From contig JAGLGN010000023.1 of assembly GCA_023144005.1 (NCBI GenBank), positions 1-64,000 of the forward strand: a stretch of 64,000 nucleotides of DNA, given 5' to 3'. A program made the position numbers and the translations under genes. The first letter of the stretch is position 1, and the number at the start of each line of letters is the position of its first letter. Below are positions 45,452 through 53,929 of this stretch, one piece after another. Below the pieces are notes generated by a model. That model ran no database searches and was not told the DNA's origin. It was given only the letters and a program-made list of their open reading frames with translations. This stretch comes from a bacterium (GTDB lineage Bacteria; AUK180).

Positions 45452-46168
45452 ATGAATGACAAAAGTATCAAGAAATATGAGCGTGATGATTCGACTGAAA
45501 ATCTCCTTCAAGAAACTGTAGCAGGAATAGTTGCGGGTATCACAGGTTTAACATCTTCGAAAAAGGGTGATTTGATTTTATCTTTCGGTAGAATATTACA
45601 AAGCACTCTCAGTGGGAAATTCCTCTATTCGCTAATTGAAGAATGGAAAAAATTCAAAGAGAAAGGGAAAATTAACGAGGAATATGAAAAAACTACACAA
45701 CACAAGGAGTGCCTAAGTGAACTACTTGATGCTTTGGATAAAGATATTTACGATGAGTTGAAAATCTCTACTTTGAAAAAGATATTTATCTTGGCTGCAA
45801 CTGAAGAGCATTCTACCCGAGATGATATTCTTCCTCAACAATACTTGAAAATATGTAGGAAACTATCCTCTGGGGAGTTATTGGTTCTGTTCGCGGAATA
45901 CAAAATGATTGAACACTGTACTTCAATTGGAGATCATGGACTTTCCGCAGCAAATCTCTGGTTGTCAAAAATTTCAGAATTTTCCGGTTTGGGCTGTACC
46001 GAATTAGTGGAAAATTACGAGGACGTTTTAATCAACCTAAGGTTAATTAAAAAAAGAAGGCACGATGATCGAAGCGGAATTAGCTATAGTCTGAAACAAG
46101 GTAGGCTTACCAACTTAGGTTTCGAAATAGTTGAATATATTCGTAGATACGAAGCTGTAATCGAATAA
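45452..46168 (+). CDS. hypothetical soluble protein
   Basis: 238 residues. A hydrophobic-Gly N-terminal region (TVAGIVAGITGLTSSKKGD), then mostly helical with a well-defined LSELLDALDKDIYDELKISTLKKIFILAAT segment and YLKICRKLSSGELLVLFAEYKM, and a winged-helix-like end (LTNLGFEIVEYIRRY). No named domain recognised; the layout resembles phage-defence-associated hypothetical proteins, but this is only an impression. Shine-Dalgarno GAGGAG 6 nt upstream, 23 nt behind the lipoprotein gene. Confidence 0.6.
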   Translation: MNDKSIKKYERDDSTENLLQETVAGIVAGITGLTSSKKGDLILSFGRILQSTLSGKFLYSLIEEWKKFKEKGKINEEYEKTTQHKECLSELLDALDKDIYDELKISTLKKIFILAATEEHSTRDDILPQQYLKICRKLSSGELLVLFAEYKMIEHCTSIGDHGLSAANLWLSKISEFSGLGCTELVENYEDVLINLRLIKKRRHDDRSGISYSLKQGRLTNLGFEIVEYIRRYEAVIE

Positions 46169-46354
46169 GGTACCTGATCAATATTATTATTTGAATTGAA
46201 CTTGCGAACTTCCGGGTGTTCCACTGGGTCACTAGGCCCTGGGTCCACTGGGTCACTGCGAAGCGTGTGCCTTGTGCACTTGTCACTTGTGCTCTGTGCA
46301 CTGCGAAGCATAACCTGCGAGCTTATATTTTGCAACAAAATCAATCATAGAAAC
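46169..46354. repeat. intergenic repeat mosaic
   Basis: TTTGAATTGAACTTGCGAAC phrase (46190) shared with 30136 and 60095, followed by TCCACTGGGTCACT words, then CACTTGTCACTTGTGCTC and CTGCGAAGC words. No gene. Confidence 0.7.
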
Positions 46355-46383
46355 TTGCATTGGTATAACAAAAGTATTACAAT
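46355..46383 (+). promoter_or_regulatory. possible promoter of the AlbA-type gene
   Basis: TTGCAT (46355-46360), 17-nt spacer, TACAAT (46378-46383). It leaves a leader of about 60 nt before the upstream micro-ORF. Confidence 0.5.
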
Positions 46384-46450
46384 AAACTAGAGGTTTCGAT
46401 TATTATCTATAGGAGCTTTGTTTTGGGGTTCATTGAGACAAGGAGAAAAG

Positions 46451-46498
46451 ATGTCTATCAAAATGGCGTGGGAAACAGATACTATCCCAAATGAATAA
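46451..46498 (+). CDS. 15-codon upstream ORF overlapping the AlbA-type gene
   Basis: MSIKMAWETDTIPNE, with AAGGAG 4-5 nt before its ATG. Its stop TAA overlaps the start of the next gene (ATGAATAA). The downstream ATG has no Shine-Dalgarno of its own, so ribosomes probably reach it by coupling from this ORF. Confidence 0.5.
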   Translation: MSIKMAWETDTIPNE

Positions 46499-47936
46499 AC
46501 AAGAACTGATCAAAATGCTTGAAGATATAGAATGGGAGGACTTCGAGGCCAAAGAAGCTAAATCAGAAGTTCCTAAGAGTTCCTGGGAAACAGTAAGCGC
46601 TTTCTCAAATACTGCTGGTGGCTGGCTTGTTTTTGGAGTCAAAAAATCCGGGAAAAAGTATTTCATTACAGGCATTGATAATATCGAAAAGATTGAGCAG
46701 GATTTTCTTACAACTCTTAGAGGTGAGAAATTTAATAAGAAAATATTAGTTGGGAGTAAGAAAAATAAAATAGAAGGAAACGATGTCTTAGCATTTTACA
46801 TTCCTTCAGCTTCTTCCAAGGACAAGCCAGTCTATTTCAATTCCCGGAAGAATACTTTCATCAGAACCGGAAGCGGCGATCAGCGTGCAACCTCTGAAGA
46901 GATAGATGCAATGTATAGAGATTCTTCCTATGACCAGAAAGACAAGGAAATAACTAAGTTTATATTGAAGGATCTTGATGTTGAGACAATAGAAAGTTAT
47001 AGAAACTATCTTAAAAATACTGCACCTGAACACCGGTATAACAAGTTTTCAACTGAGGAGTTGCTTTCAAAATTGGGTGCTCTCAAGGATGGGAAAGTCA
47101 CAATAGGAGGACTTCTTGTTTTTGGAAAGGAAGAAAGCATTGCAAATGTAATAACTGATTTCAGGATAGATTATCTTGAAATAATGGGGACATCTTATTC
47201 GGATGCAGAGGAACGGTATTCTTATCGGCTTTCTGAAGAGAAGAACCTTTTTGATTATTACTTCAGTATAATGGAACGATTGCTTAAAAAGATTGACATC
47301 CCTTTCAAGCTAAAAGGTGATTTCAGGGATGAGAATCCTCCTCAAAGAATAGCTATTAGAGAGGCACTGGTAAATCTTCTGATGCATTCCGATTATTTCA
47401 GTCCAGCCAAGCCTAGAATAAGATCTTTTACTGACAGATTAGAGTTTTTCAACCCCGGTTCTCTTCCCAAATCCATTGATCAGATAATACAGGAAGACTT
47501 TTCTCTTCCGAGAAATCCTACGATTTCCAAAATTTTCAGAGTTATACATCTATCAGAAAATATCGGTTCCGGGTTTCATAAGATGTTTGAAGGTTGGAAA
47601 ACCTATTATAAAAGTGAACCGGATATTTCAAATGATATAGATATGTATAAAATTACCTTTCCTTTTACTACTGAAAAAGGTGGTCAAAAAGGTGGTCAAA
47701 AGGGTGGTCAAAAGGGTGGTCAAAAAACTGAAGTAATATTAACAAAAAAGCAGACGGAAGTATTAAGCTACATTATTGAAGACCCTTCAATTACTCGAGA
47801 TGAATTGTGTGAAAAACTCGGGATTAATCCATCGGCTGTTCAGAAGCACATAAAAAAACTAAAAGAAAAAGGGAAAATAAAGCGATCTGGTGGGCCGAAA
47901 GGGAAATGGATAATATTGGAGGATTTATCAGATTAA
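46491..47936 (+). CDS. AlbA_2 / Schlafen-like ATP-binding transcriptional regulator
   Basis: 481 residues. AlbA_2 domain (about 5-130: WEDFEAKEAKSEVPKSSWETVSAFSNTAGGWLVFGV ... FIRTGSGDQRAT), middle region, GHKL-type ATPase domain (about 280-390: REALVNLLMHSDYF, FFNPGSLP, ENIGSGFHKMFEGW), a linker with four GGQK repeats (397-412), and a C-terminal winged helix (about 420-475: ITRDELCEKLGINPSAVQKHIKKLKEKG). Such proteins occur widely in defence islands; function is mostly unknown. A degraded copy of the GHKL end lies at 48.1 kb. Confidence 0.88.
   Translation: MNKQELIKMLEDIEWEDFEAKEAKSEVPKSSWETVSAFSNTAGGWLVFGVKKSGKKYFITGIDNIEKIEQDFLTTLRGEKFNKKILVGSKKNKIEGNDVLAFYIPSASSKDKPVYFNSRKNTFIRTGSGDQRATSEEIDAMYRDSSYDQKDKEITKFILKDLDVETIESYRNYLKNTAPEHRYNKFSTEELLSKLGALKDGKVTIGGLLVFGKEESIANVITDFRIDYLEIMGTSYSDAEERYSYRLSEEKNLFDYYFSIMERLLKKIDIPFKLKGDFRDENPPQRIAIREALVNLLMHSDYFSPAKPRIRSFTDRLEFFNPGSLPKSIDQIIQEDFSLPRNPTISKIFRVIHLSENIGSGFHKMFEGWKTYYKSEPDISNDIDMYKITFPFTTEKGGQKGGQKGGQKGGQKTEVILTKKQTEVLSYIIEDPSITRDELCEKLGINPSAVQKHIKKLKEKGKIKRSGGPKGKWIILEDLSD
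47679..47726 (+). repeat. four 12-bp tandem units encoding GGQK
   Basis: GGTGGTCAAAAR four times in a row, in frame, in the linker before the C-terminal winged helix. Changes of unit number would lengthen or shorten the linker without a frameshift. Confidence 0.9.
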
Positions 47937-48052
47937 TGATGAAATTTCTATTCAAAAAGATACTAAAAAAGGGGTTAAATAATGACCAATAATTACCCTA
48001 ATAAGTACCTCAAAAAACCACCTAAAAACTATACAGAATTCGGAAAAATGAA

Positions 48053-48367
48053 AAAATCAAGAACCGTCCCCAATCTTATGGATTTCACAAGATGATAGAA
48101 GGATGGAAGGAGTATTACAGAACTGGACCGAATATTTCAAATGATATAGATATGTATAAAATAACCTTTCCGTTGACTACTGGTAAAACTACCCAGAAAG
48201 ATGGGCCGGAATCTGTCCCAAGTTCGTCCCAAGTTGGAATTGGTGATCCCTTCGACGATTATGAGAAATTCACCTTCATTTTGTCCCAAGCTTGTCCCTT
48301 GTTCCTTGTTCCACTTGTCCCTGTAAAGCCGAGGAGGCGTACTGATGTCAATCCATTCGTATATTAA
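48053..48367 (+). pseudogene. remnant of a second AlbA-type gene
   Basis: From about 48074 the frame reads YGFHKMIEGWKEYYRTGP then NISNDIDMYKITFPLTT, a close copy of residues 360-395 of the upstream AlbA-type protein, and then decays into repeat-like text. It begins directly after an inverted GGGGACGG element (ACCGTCCCC, 48063-48071), without any start. The stretch 47937-48052 before it holds only short frames. Confidence 0.7.
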
Positions 48368-48515
48368 TGGAGTAAAGGGTAAAGATACGATACTCAATAT
48401 CCCAGCCGACGACATCTTCCACTACCAGAAAATCATTGTCGCTCTCACCCAAACTCATAGGATTATGGGAAAATGTATAAACGATTCAACGAATTTACAA
48501 TTGGAGTGTAAATGA
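48345..48515 (+). CDS. 56-residue micro-protein preceding the kinase gene
   Basis: MSIHSYINGVKGKDTILN is the start and the core is HYQKIIVALTQTHRIMGK. The same core (SYQKIIVTISETYRIMGE) occurs in the small protein at 52607. GAGGAGG lies 7 nt before the ATG, and the stop overlaps the kinase ATG (ATGA), both marks of a real translated gene. Unknown function. It follows directly on the AlbA-type remnant, whose frame it partly overlaps. Confidence 0.65.
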   Translation: MSIHSYINGVKGKDTILNIPADDIFHYQKIIVALTQTHRIMGKCINDSTNLQLECK

Positions 48516-51184
48516 ATAAAGAAGAAATATTTAAATTATCAGATAGAAAATTTCAACGTTTTGAAGAGCAGAATAACAAAGATTTAGAGAAGATACTATT
48601 GAGGTTAAAAAGTGTTCATGCAAAAAGAGGAATGCTAAATTCGAGTGTCTACTATATCTCGTACCAAGATGCACTTTTTGAATCGTTTAGTAGATTATTG
48701 GCGAAGAAACTTGAATTTGACATGATTGATATTAAATATCAGTTGCTTATGAATATTCCAATTACCAAACAAATCGAAATCGATAGAATACGGAATCTTT
48801 CTAGCCACTACTTGAGACAATATATATCTCGATATAAACATATATTGTATGAATCTGATGCTGCTGAAGCTGTTTCTCGGGGAGAATCCAACTTTAGACG
48901 GAAACTTGAGGAATTTATAATTGGAGTAACCAGTGATATAGAAATTGCTTTTATGGAATTGGAAAGAGAAAATAGTACGCAGGGGATTATTCAACATGAA
49001 GACATGGAAGAATCAAAAGTAATCTCACATAAACTGAATAAAAAACAAGAAGGTAAGGAAGAAGTAATACAAATAGAAGTCTTGACAGCCATTTGGATGA
49101 AGTATTTGGAGACGTATGAATGGCCAAAAGGGAAGTCATTTAGAAAAGCGCTTGGGAGGGAAATAGTAAAGGCTACAATTAGTAAATTATCTCCCATATA
49201 TGCGTATCATCATAATGATCATAATGAGGATTTTTATACAATCTCATTCTTAGGAGTATATAAAATTCAAGGAATAGATAGTCCATTATTCCGTAACCTT
49301 ATTAGATTCTTTGAGTATTTACAAATCAAGTTTAACAAGGATCCCGAATTTTCTACTATTAGTTCAGAAGAAATCGAGAAGGAATTAAAGCTATCGGAAG
49401 AAGAAGTTCGAACACTAGGTTTTCTCTTGCACCTTGATTATGGTTTTCCAGGAGGAGGGGGTATATCCAAAGACATGTCGAAATGGACAAAAGGAGTCCC
49501 CGAGTTCATTGAAGAATTATATTATACCGATGACGCTTCATCTTTTCTAAAGCAATATATTTCTAATCAAATAGTAGCCAAGGAAGCAATGATTGGAGAA
49601 AAGAAAAAAACATTTCCCATAGAGTTAGTTGGAAATAAATGGCAAATTCGGGAGCAGATAGGTAAAGGCGGCCAGGGGAAAGTATGTAAAGTCATCAAAA
49701 TAGGTGAGAAGAAAGAATATGCGATGAAGATCGTTAAATTAAACAGAGATGAGAAGAAGAAACGTTTTATTACTGAGCTGAAAACGCATAAAACTCTTTC
49801 CGATTTAGGTGCAGAGAATATTATTCCAATTATTGATTATAATTTGGAAAAAATTCAAGAATCACAAGAAGGATATTATGTGATGCCACTTGCAGTTAAT
49901 ACTCTTGAAGACATTCAGAGTATTACAATGGATAGATTTGAGATATCTTTGGAGATATTTTTAAAGATAGTTAATGGAATTGTTAATGCCCATGCTGAGG
50001 GAATTATTCACAGAGATATTAAACCCAAGAACATCTTGTTCCTAGCAAGGAATCCCCTAGAACCATTTGTTTCCGACTTTGGAATCTGTTTTCTAAAGGA
50101 ACAACAATCAGGATCGAGAGTTACAGGAACTCGAGAAAAAGTAGGACCATATAATTTCATTGCTCCAGAACAGGAGGAAGGTATAAACGTAGATGTGAAG
50201 GAGACAGTAGACATATACTCCTTAGGGAAACTTCTTTATTATATGCTAACTGGTAAGAATATATATAGAGAAAATCTAGATAATTTGTTTTCGACTGAAG
50301 AGTTAGATTCAGATCCTAGATTGAGCCTATTGATTGAGCATGTTTTTCAAGGAACAATAAAAACAATGCCAAGTGAACGAATACAGAGCTCAAAGGAATT
50401 GTCTGATGTCATAGAAAATATTTTATCTAAAATTGTTGGGAAAAATAGTGGTGGCCTTGGATTTAATAAATCTACAGTGATAGACGACACCAATGATGAA
50501 AGGGTTTTATGGTTACTTCCAAGGGGATATCTTATACTGAGTAAAATAGCCTTTAAGAAATTTAACGATTGGTCAACTGAATGTTCGTATAGTGATTACA
50601 GGAATACTTTTGTCTATAGTACACACTACCATTCTAGCTATCATGATTTCTGGATAAAGGATCCCGAAAGCCAATTCAAGAAGTTAGGAATACTGGAAAA
50701 TGATTGGTATCCTTGGGCATTAGGAGCAATAAATTTGCTGATAAAACTGCGAGAAGCAGATGCTCAAATTTTAATTGATAAAGAAATAGAAATGATTAAT
50801 GAAACTTTTCCACATGTATATTATTATCCTCCAAATGAGAAAATCTATCTGCCTTATATTCCAGAAGAATTCAAGAAGATAAACAGTGATGGCCATATAA
50901 GGGATTTAATTATCAAACTACAGAATTATATATTAAAAACTAAATCGGAAAGGATTGAACAGGATGTAGATTTAATTAATTCAAGTATTAATGATTATAA
51001 ACAGAGGATCTATCTGTCAACATCTGCATATATTGGTGACTATAAACCTGGCCAGAAGATGCTTGACGAAATAGTATCATCATTTGAAGTGTTAGATAGT
51101 TATGGAATGAAGTTCAACAAAATAGAATTGTGGTGTGATAATTTCACGAACACAGTATTGAATATCCTAGATAGTTTGCTTTGA
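48512..51184 (+). CDS. Ser/Thr protein kinase with large N-terminal domain
   Basis: 890 residues, no signal or membrane helix. The N-terminal about 370 residues are helical and unrecognised. A Hanks-type kinase domain (about 372-640) has glycine loop IGKGGQGKV, catalytic Lys in YAMKIVK, HRDIKPKNIL (about 500-509), DFG in SDFGICF and APEQEEG. Activation loop and all catalytic residues are present. The C-terminal about 250 residues are unrecognised. The position beside Gabija and other defence-type genes suggests a phage-defence kinase, as in Stk2 or BREX-linked kinases, but similarity beyond the kinase fold is not claimed. AT-rich. Confidence 0.85.
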   Translation: MNKEEIFKLSDRKFQRFEEQNNKDLEKILLRLKSVHAKRGMLNSSVYYISYQDALFESFSRLLAKKLEFDMIDIKYQLLMNIPITKQIEIDRIRNLSSHYLRQYISRYKHILYESDAAEAVSRGESNFRRKLEEFIIGVTSDIEIAFMELERENSTQGIIQHEDMEESKVISHKLNKKQEGKEEVIQIEVLTAIWMKYLETYEWPKGKSFRKALGREIVKATISKLSPIYAYHHNDHNEDFYTISFLGVYKIQGIDSPLFRNLIRFFEYLQIKFNKDPEFSTISSEEIEKELKLSEEEVRTLGFLLHLDYGFPGGGGISKDMSKWTKGVPEFIEELYYTDDASSFLKQYISNQIVAKEAMIGEKKKTFPIELVGNKWQIREQIGKGGQGKVCKVIKIGEKKEYAMKIVKLNRDEKKKRFITELKTHKTLSDLGAENIIPIIDYNLEKIQESQEGYYVMPLAVNTLEDIQSITMDRFEISLEIFLKIVNGIVNAHAEGIIHRDIKPKNILFLARNPLEPFVSDFGICFLKEQQSGSRVTGTREKVGPYNFIAPEQEEGINVDVKETVDIYSLGKLLYYMLTGKNIYRENLDNLFSTEELDSDPRLSLLIEHVFQGTIKTMPSERIQSSKELSDVIENILSKIVGKNSGGLGFNKSTVIDDTNDERVLWLLPRGYLILSKIAFKKFNDWSTECSYSDYRNTFVYSTHYHSSYHDFWIKDPESQFKKLGILENDWYPWALGAINLLIKLREADAQILIDKEIEMINETFPHVYYYPPNEKIYLPYIPEEFKKINSDGHIRDLIIKLQNYILKTKSERIEQDVDLINSSINDYKQRIYLSTSAYIGDYKPGQKMLDEIVSSFEVLDSYGMKFNKIELWCDNFTNTVLNILDSLL

Positions 51185-51256
51185 TAAATATTACTAGGAT
51201 AACGGGGACAGTAGTCTCTAGAATTGACGAGGAAGGTTGATACATTTGGTGCAATG

Positions 51257-51345
51257 TTGACAAATAAACACTTCCTGATTATACTTCAGAAAGGGTTTTA
51301 GATAGATTGATTCAGATATTTGGAGCAGGATATTGAGGAGGAATA
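51257..51345 (+). promoter_or_regulatory. TTGACA promoter-leader repeat, copy C
   Basis: TTGACA (51257-51262), 17-nt spacer, TATACT (51280-51285), then GGGTTTTAGATAGATTGATT and CAGATATTTGGAG; it ends in GAGGAGGAATA before the ATG at 51346. A degenerate GATACATTTGGTGCAAT element sits just upstream. Confidence 0.8.
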
Positions 51346-52614
51346 ATGAGATTTGGAAAGAGAATAAGACTTGGCAAAGGTGTTCATTTGAATTTATCAA
51401 AATCCGGTATAGGAATTTCTGCAGGAGTTAAAGGTTTAAGGGTTAGTTCTGGGCCTCGAGGTAATCGCATAAGTGCAGGTATTCCAGGAACAAAGTTAAG
51501 ATCTTCAACTAGCTTCGGAAGTCAAAAAAACAGAAGCGGTGGCAAACAAATAGTTACTACAATAAGCATTAATGAGAATGGTGAAATAGAAATCAAGTAT
51601 AAGGATGGCACTCCAATAATTGATGAAAGGCTCTTGCGTAAAGTAAAAAGGCAAGAACAATATAAAAATGCAGTAAGAAATTTAAATCAACAATACAAAG
51701 AGGAAAAAGATAATGAGGTCTCCAAAGTAATTGATATCTTTCTACAAACAGAACCACTTATACTATCATCATATTGGGAAACAGAATTAAACAATCTTAA
51801 ACAAGAAATTTATCAAATGATGGAGTTTGAAGTTAATCCTCCGACAGAAGAAGAAGTAATGAAACTACTAAGAAAGAATGCAAAGAAATTGTTCCGCAAT
51901 ATCCTTTTTTGGAAAAATCCACCAAGGATTAAACAACATATTGCCGATAATATTGAAGATGCTATGTTAAAAGCTCAAGATGATTGGAAGGCATCAAAGA
52001 AATCATTTGTTGAGTCAGAAAAGCAGAAAAAAAATGAACTTGATTCCCAGTATGAAAAGGAATACTTTGAAAAGAAAGACCTTCTCAATCAAATAATATC
52101 TGGAGATACTAAATATGTTCATAATGCTATAGAGGAGAAAGTTAAGGATATCAATCTACCTGTTGATTTCGCAATTGATTTCAAATATGAAGAAGATCTA
52201 TATATAGATCTGGATTTACCTGAGATTGAAGATCTTCCTTCAAGAAAAGTTAATATCTTAACATCTGGAAAGCTTTCAATTAAAGATAAAAACGTAAAAG
52301 AAAGAAACTATGATTATGCTAAATGTGTTTGTGGTTTAGCGTTCTATTTTACTGGTAAATTATTTAATATAAGCCCTCACATTCAAAACATCATTATATC
52401 TGGGTATTCTCAAAGACTTTCTACTAAAACGGGCAACATTGAGGATCAGTACCTTTATTCCATCAATTTTAAAAGGAATATTTTTATTAAATTGAATATT
52501 CAGAGCATAGATCCAGTTGAAGCTATCAATAACTTCGAAATGAAAATCAAAATGGCTAAGAACTATAAATTTGCGGAAATTAATCCCTATGAACCAAGAA
52601 ATAGAAATGACTAG
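51346..52614 (+). CDS. DUF4236 domain protein
   Basis: 422 residues. The N-terminus MRFGKRIRLGKGVHLNLSKSG then GIGISAG and GIPGTKL is diagnostic of DUF4236, a short beta domain (about 1-60). Then a charged helical part with coiled coil (about 90-265) and a C-terminal domain with a CVCGLAFYFTGKLFNISP patch. Function unknown. DUF4236 proteins are common in accessory and defence-type regions. Own promoter (copy C). The end overlaps the next micro-protein gene. Confidence 0.8.
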   Translation: MRFGKRIRLGKGVHLNLSKSGIGISAGVKGLRVSSGPRGNRISAGIPGTKLRSSTSFGSQKNRSGGKQIVTTISINENGEIEIKYKDGTPIIDERLLRKVKRQEQYKNAVRNLNQQYKEEKDNEVSKVIDIFLQTEPLILSSYWETELNNLKQEIYQMMEFEVNPPTEEEVMKLLRKNAKKLFRNILFWKNPPRIKQHIADNIEDAMLKAQDDWKASKKSFVESEKQKKNELDSQYEKEYFEKKDLLNQIISGDTKYVHNAIEEKVKDINLPVDFAIDFKYEEDLYIDLDLPEIEDLPSRKVNILTSGKLSIKDKNVKERNYDYAKCVCGLAFYFTGKLFNISPHIQNIIISGYSQRLSTKTGNIEDQYLYSINFKRNIFIKLNIQSIDPVEAINNFEMKIKMAKNYKFAEINPYEPRNRND

Positions 52615-52765
52615 ACCAAAGGAGCAGGATATTGCATATATGGACGCTTTGAGAGTGAAAATCAAGTCATACCAAAAAATCATCGTCACCATCAGCGAAA
52701 CCTACCGGATAATGGGGGAGATAGATAGATTATTGGTTGAATATAGAAGGCACAATTATGAATAG
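52607..52765 (+). CDS. 52-residue micro-protein, paralogue of the one at 48345
   Basis: Core SYQKIIVTISETYRIMGEI shares YQKIIV, T and RIMG with the micro-protein before the kinase. ATG at 52607 overlaps the DUF4236 stop by 8 nt; ATGs at 52589 and 52640 are alternatives. Its end overlaps the PIN gene start by 8 nt (ATGAATAG). Both overlaps suggest coupled translation in a DUF4236-micro-protein-PIN operon. Unknown function. Confidence 0.55.
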   Translation: MTRPKEQDIAYMDALRVKIKSYQKIIVTISETYRIMGEIDRLLVEYRRHNYE

Positions 52766-53831
52766 GTATATTATTCTTGATACAAATATTTACTATGAGC
52801 AATTCTGGTTACGACATACAAACATGCAAATCCTTACAGATTCATTGAAAATGCTCAATATATTTTGGGTAATGCCTCATGTAGTTTTTGACGAGATTAT
52901 AGCGAAGTATAGAAAATATCTTGAGGAAAACTACAAGGAGTTGAGACTTAGAAGTAACAGAGTATCACGTAACCTTTCAAGAAATGACATAATTCCGGAA
53001 TTGTCTCTTGACATTAATCAAGAAGTAGAAACATACAGGAGCTTCTTGGAAATATTTTTCAGCAAAGGAAATAGAAAGATATTTCCATATCCAAAAGTAA
53101 ATCATGAAAATATTGTGGACAGAGCTGTAAAAAAAAGGAAGCCATTTAATTCGCAGGGAAAAGGTTACCGGGATACTTTGATATGGGAAAATCTAAAAGA
53201 AATCCTTCATGAGAATCAAGATGCGAAAGTGATATTTGTGACAAAAAATACAAATGATTATTTTGGTGATAAAAGTGATTTACATGATGATTTAAGACAA
53301 GATTTGCAGGAAAATGAAATCGGTATTGACCGTGTAAAATTACATGGTAGTCTTACTGAAATGTTTAAAAAAGAGATTTCGGATGAATTTTTGCCCCAGG
53401 AAAAGATAAAAAGGCAATTTAAAAAGAATGAATGGGAGGTTATATCACATGAGGGTCTTTTTGAATATTTAGATGAATTTGTTACGGAGCAAGAGATAAA
53501 GATTGATCTACCAGACGGTAACGATGAAATGGTTTACCTTGAGAGTATAGATGGAATGAAGATAGGCACAATTGATGATATTCTTCAATTCCCGGATAAT
53601 GAAGTATACCTTTCATTTCAAGTGAAAGCCAATTGTATTCTAAGTTATTTAGTTGATAAGAGAGACTTGTATCCTAATGAATCGAAAGAATATCATGTTA
53701 TAGATATTGGATGGAACGAGCATTCAGCCGAAGTTGAAATAACAAGAGATGTCATAATACAAGTAATGATAGTCGTGAATACAGAAACAAAACTGTTTGA
53801 GAGTTTTGACTATGAATTTATTAATGAATGA
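52758..53831 (+). CDS. PIN-domain protein (DUF4935 type), putative RNase
   Basis: 357 residues. N-terminal PIN fold: YIILDTNIYYEQFW with first acidic residue D8, VVFDEIIAKY, KGYRDTLIWENLKEIL and VIFVTKNTNDYF, in the arrangement of DUF4935 PIN domains. The C-terminal half (about 215-357) is a separate beta-rich domain, unrecognised. PIN domains cut RNA in toxin or defence systems. ATG at 52758 starts inside the preceding micro-protein gene. Followed by the Gabija pair 98 nt downstream. Confidence 0.8.
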   Translation: MNRYIILDTNIYYEQFWLRHTNMQILTDSLKMLNIFWVMPHVVFDEIIAKYRKYLEENYKELRLRSNRVSRNLSRNDIIPELSLDINQEVETYRSFLEIFFSKGNRKIFPYPKVNHENIVDRAVKKRKPFNSQGKGYRDTLIWENLKEILHENQDAKVIFVTKNTNDYFGDKSDLHDDLRQDLQENEIGIDRVKLHGSLTEMFKKEISDEFLPQEKIKRQFKKNEWEVISHEGLFEYLDEFVTEQEIKIDLPDGNDEMVYLESIDGMKIGTIDDILQFPDNEVYLSFQVKANCILSYLVDKRDLYPNESKEYHVIDIGWNEHSAEVEITRDVIIQVMIVVNTETKLFESFDYEFINE

Positions 53832-53929
53832 GTTGAATAAGAGATTGAAATACGTAATTGGACAATATATGTTGGCGATTCTTTATCCCTCATTCAGGGA
53901 CAAATATAAACTGATATTTAGGAGTGAGT

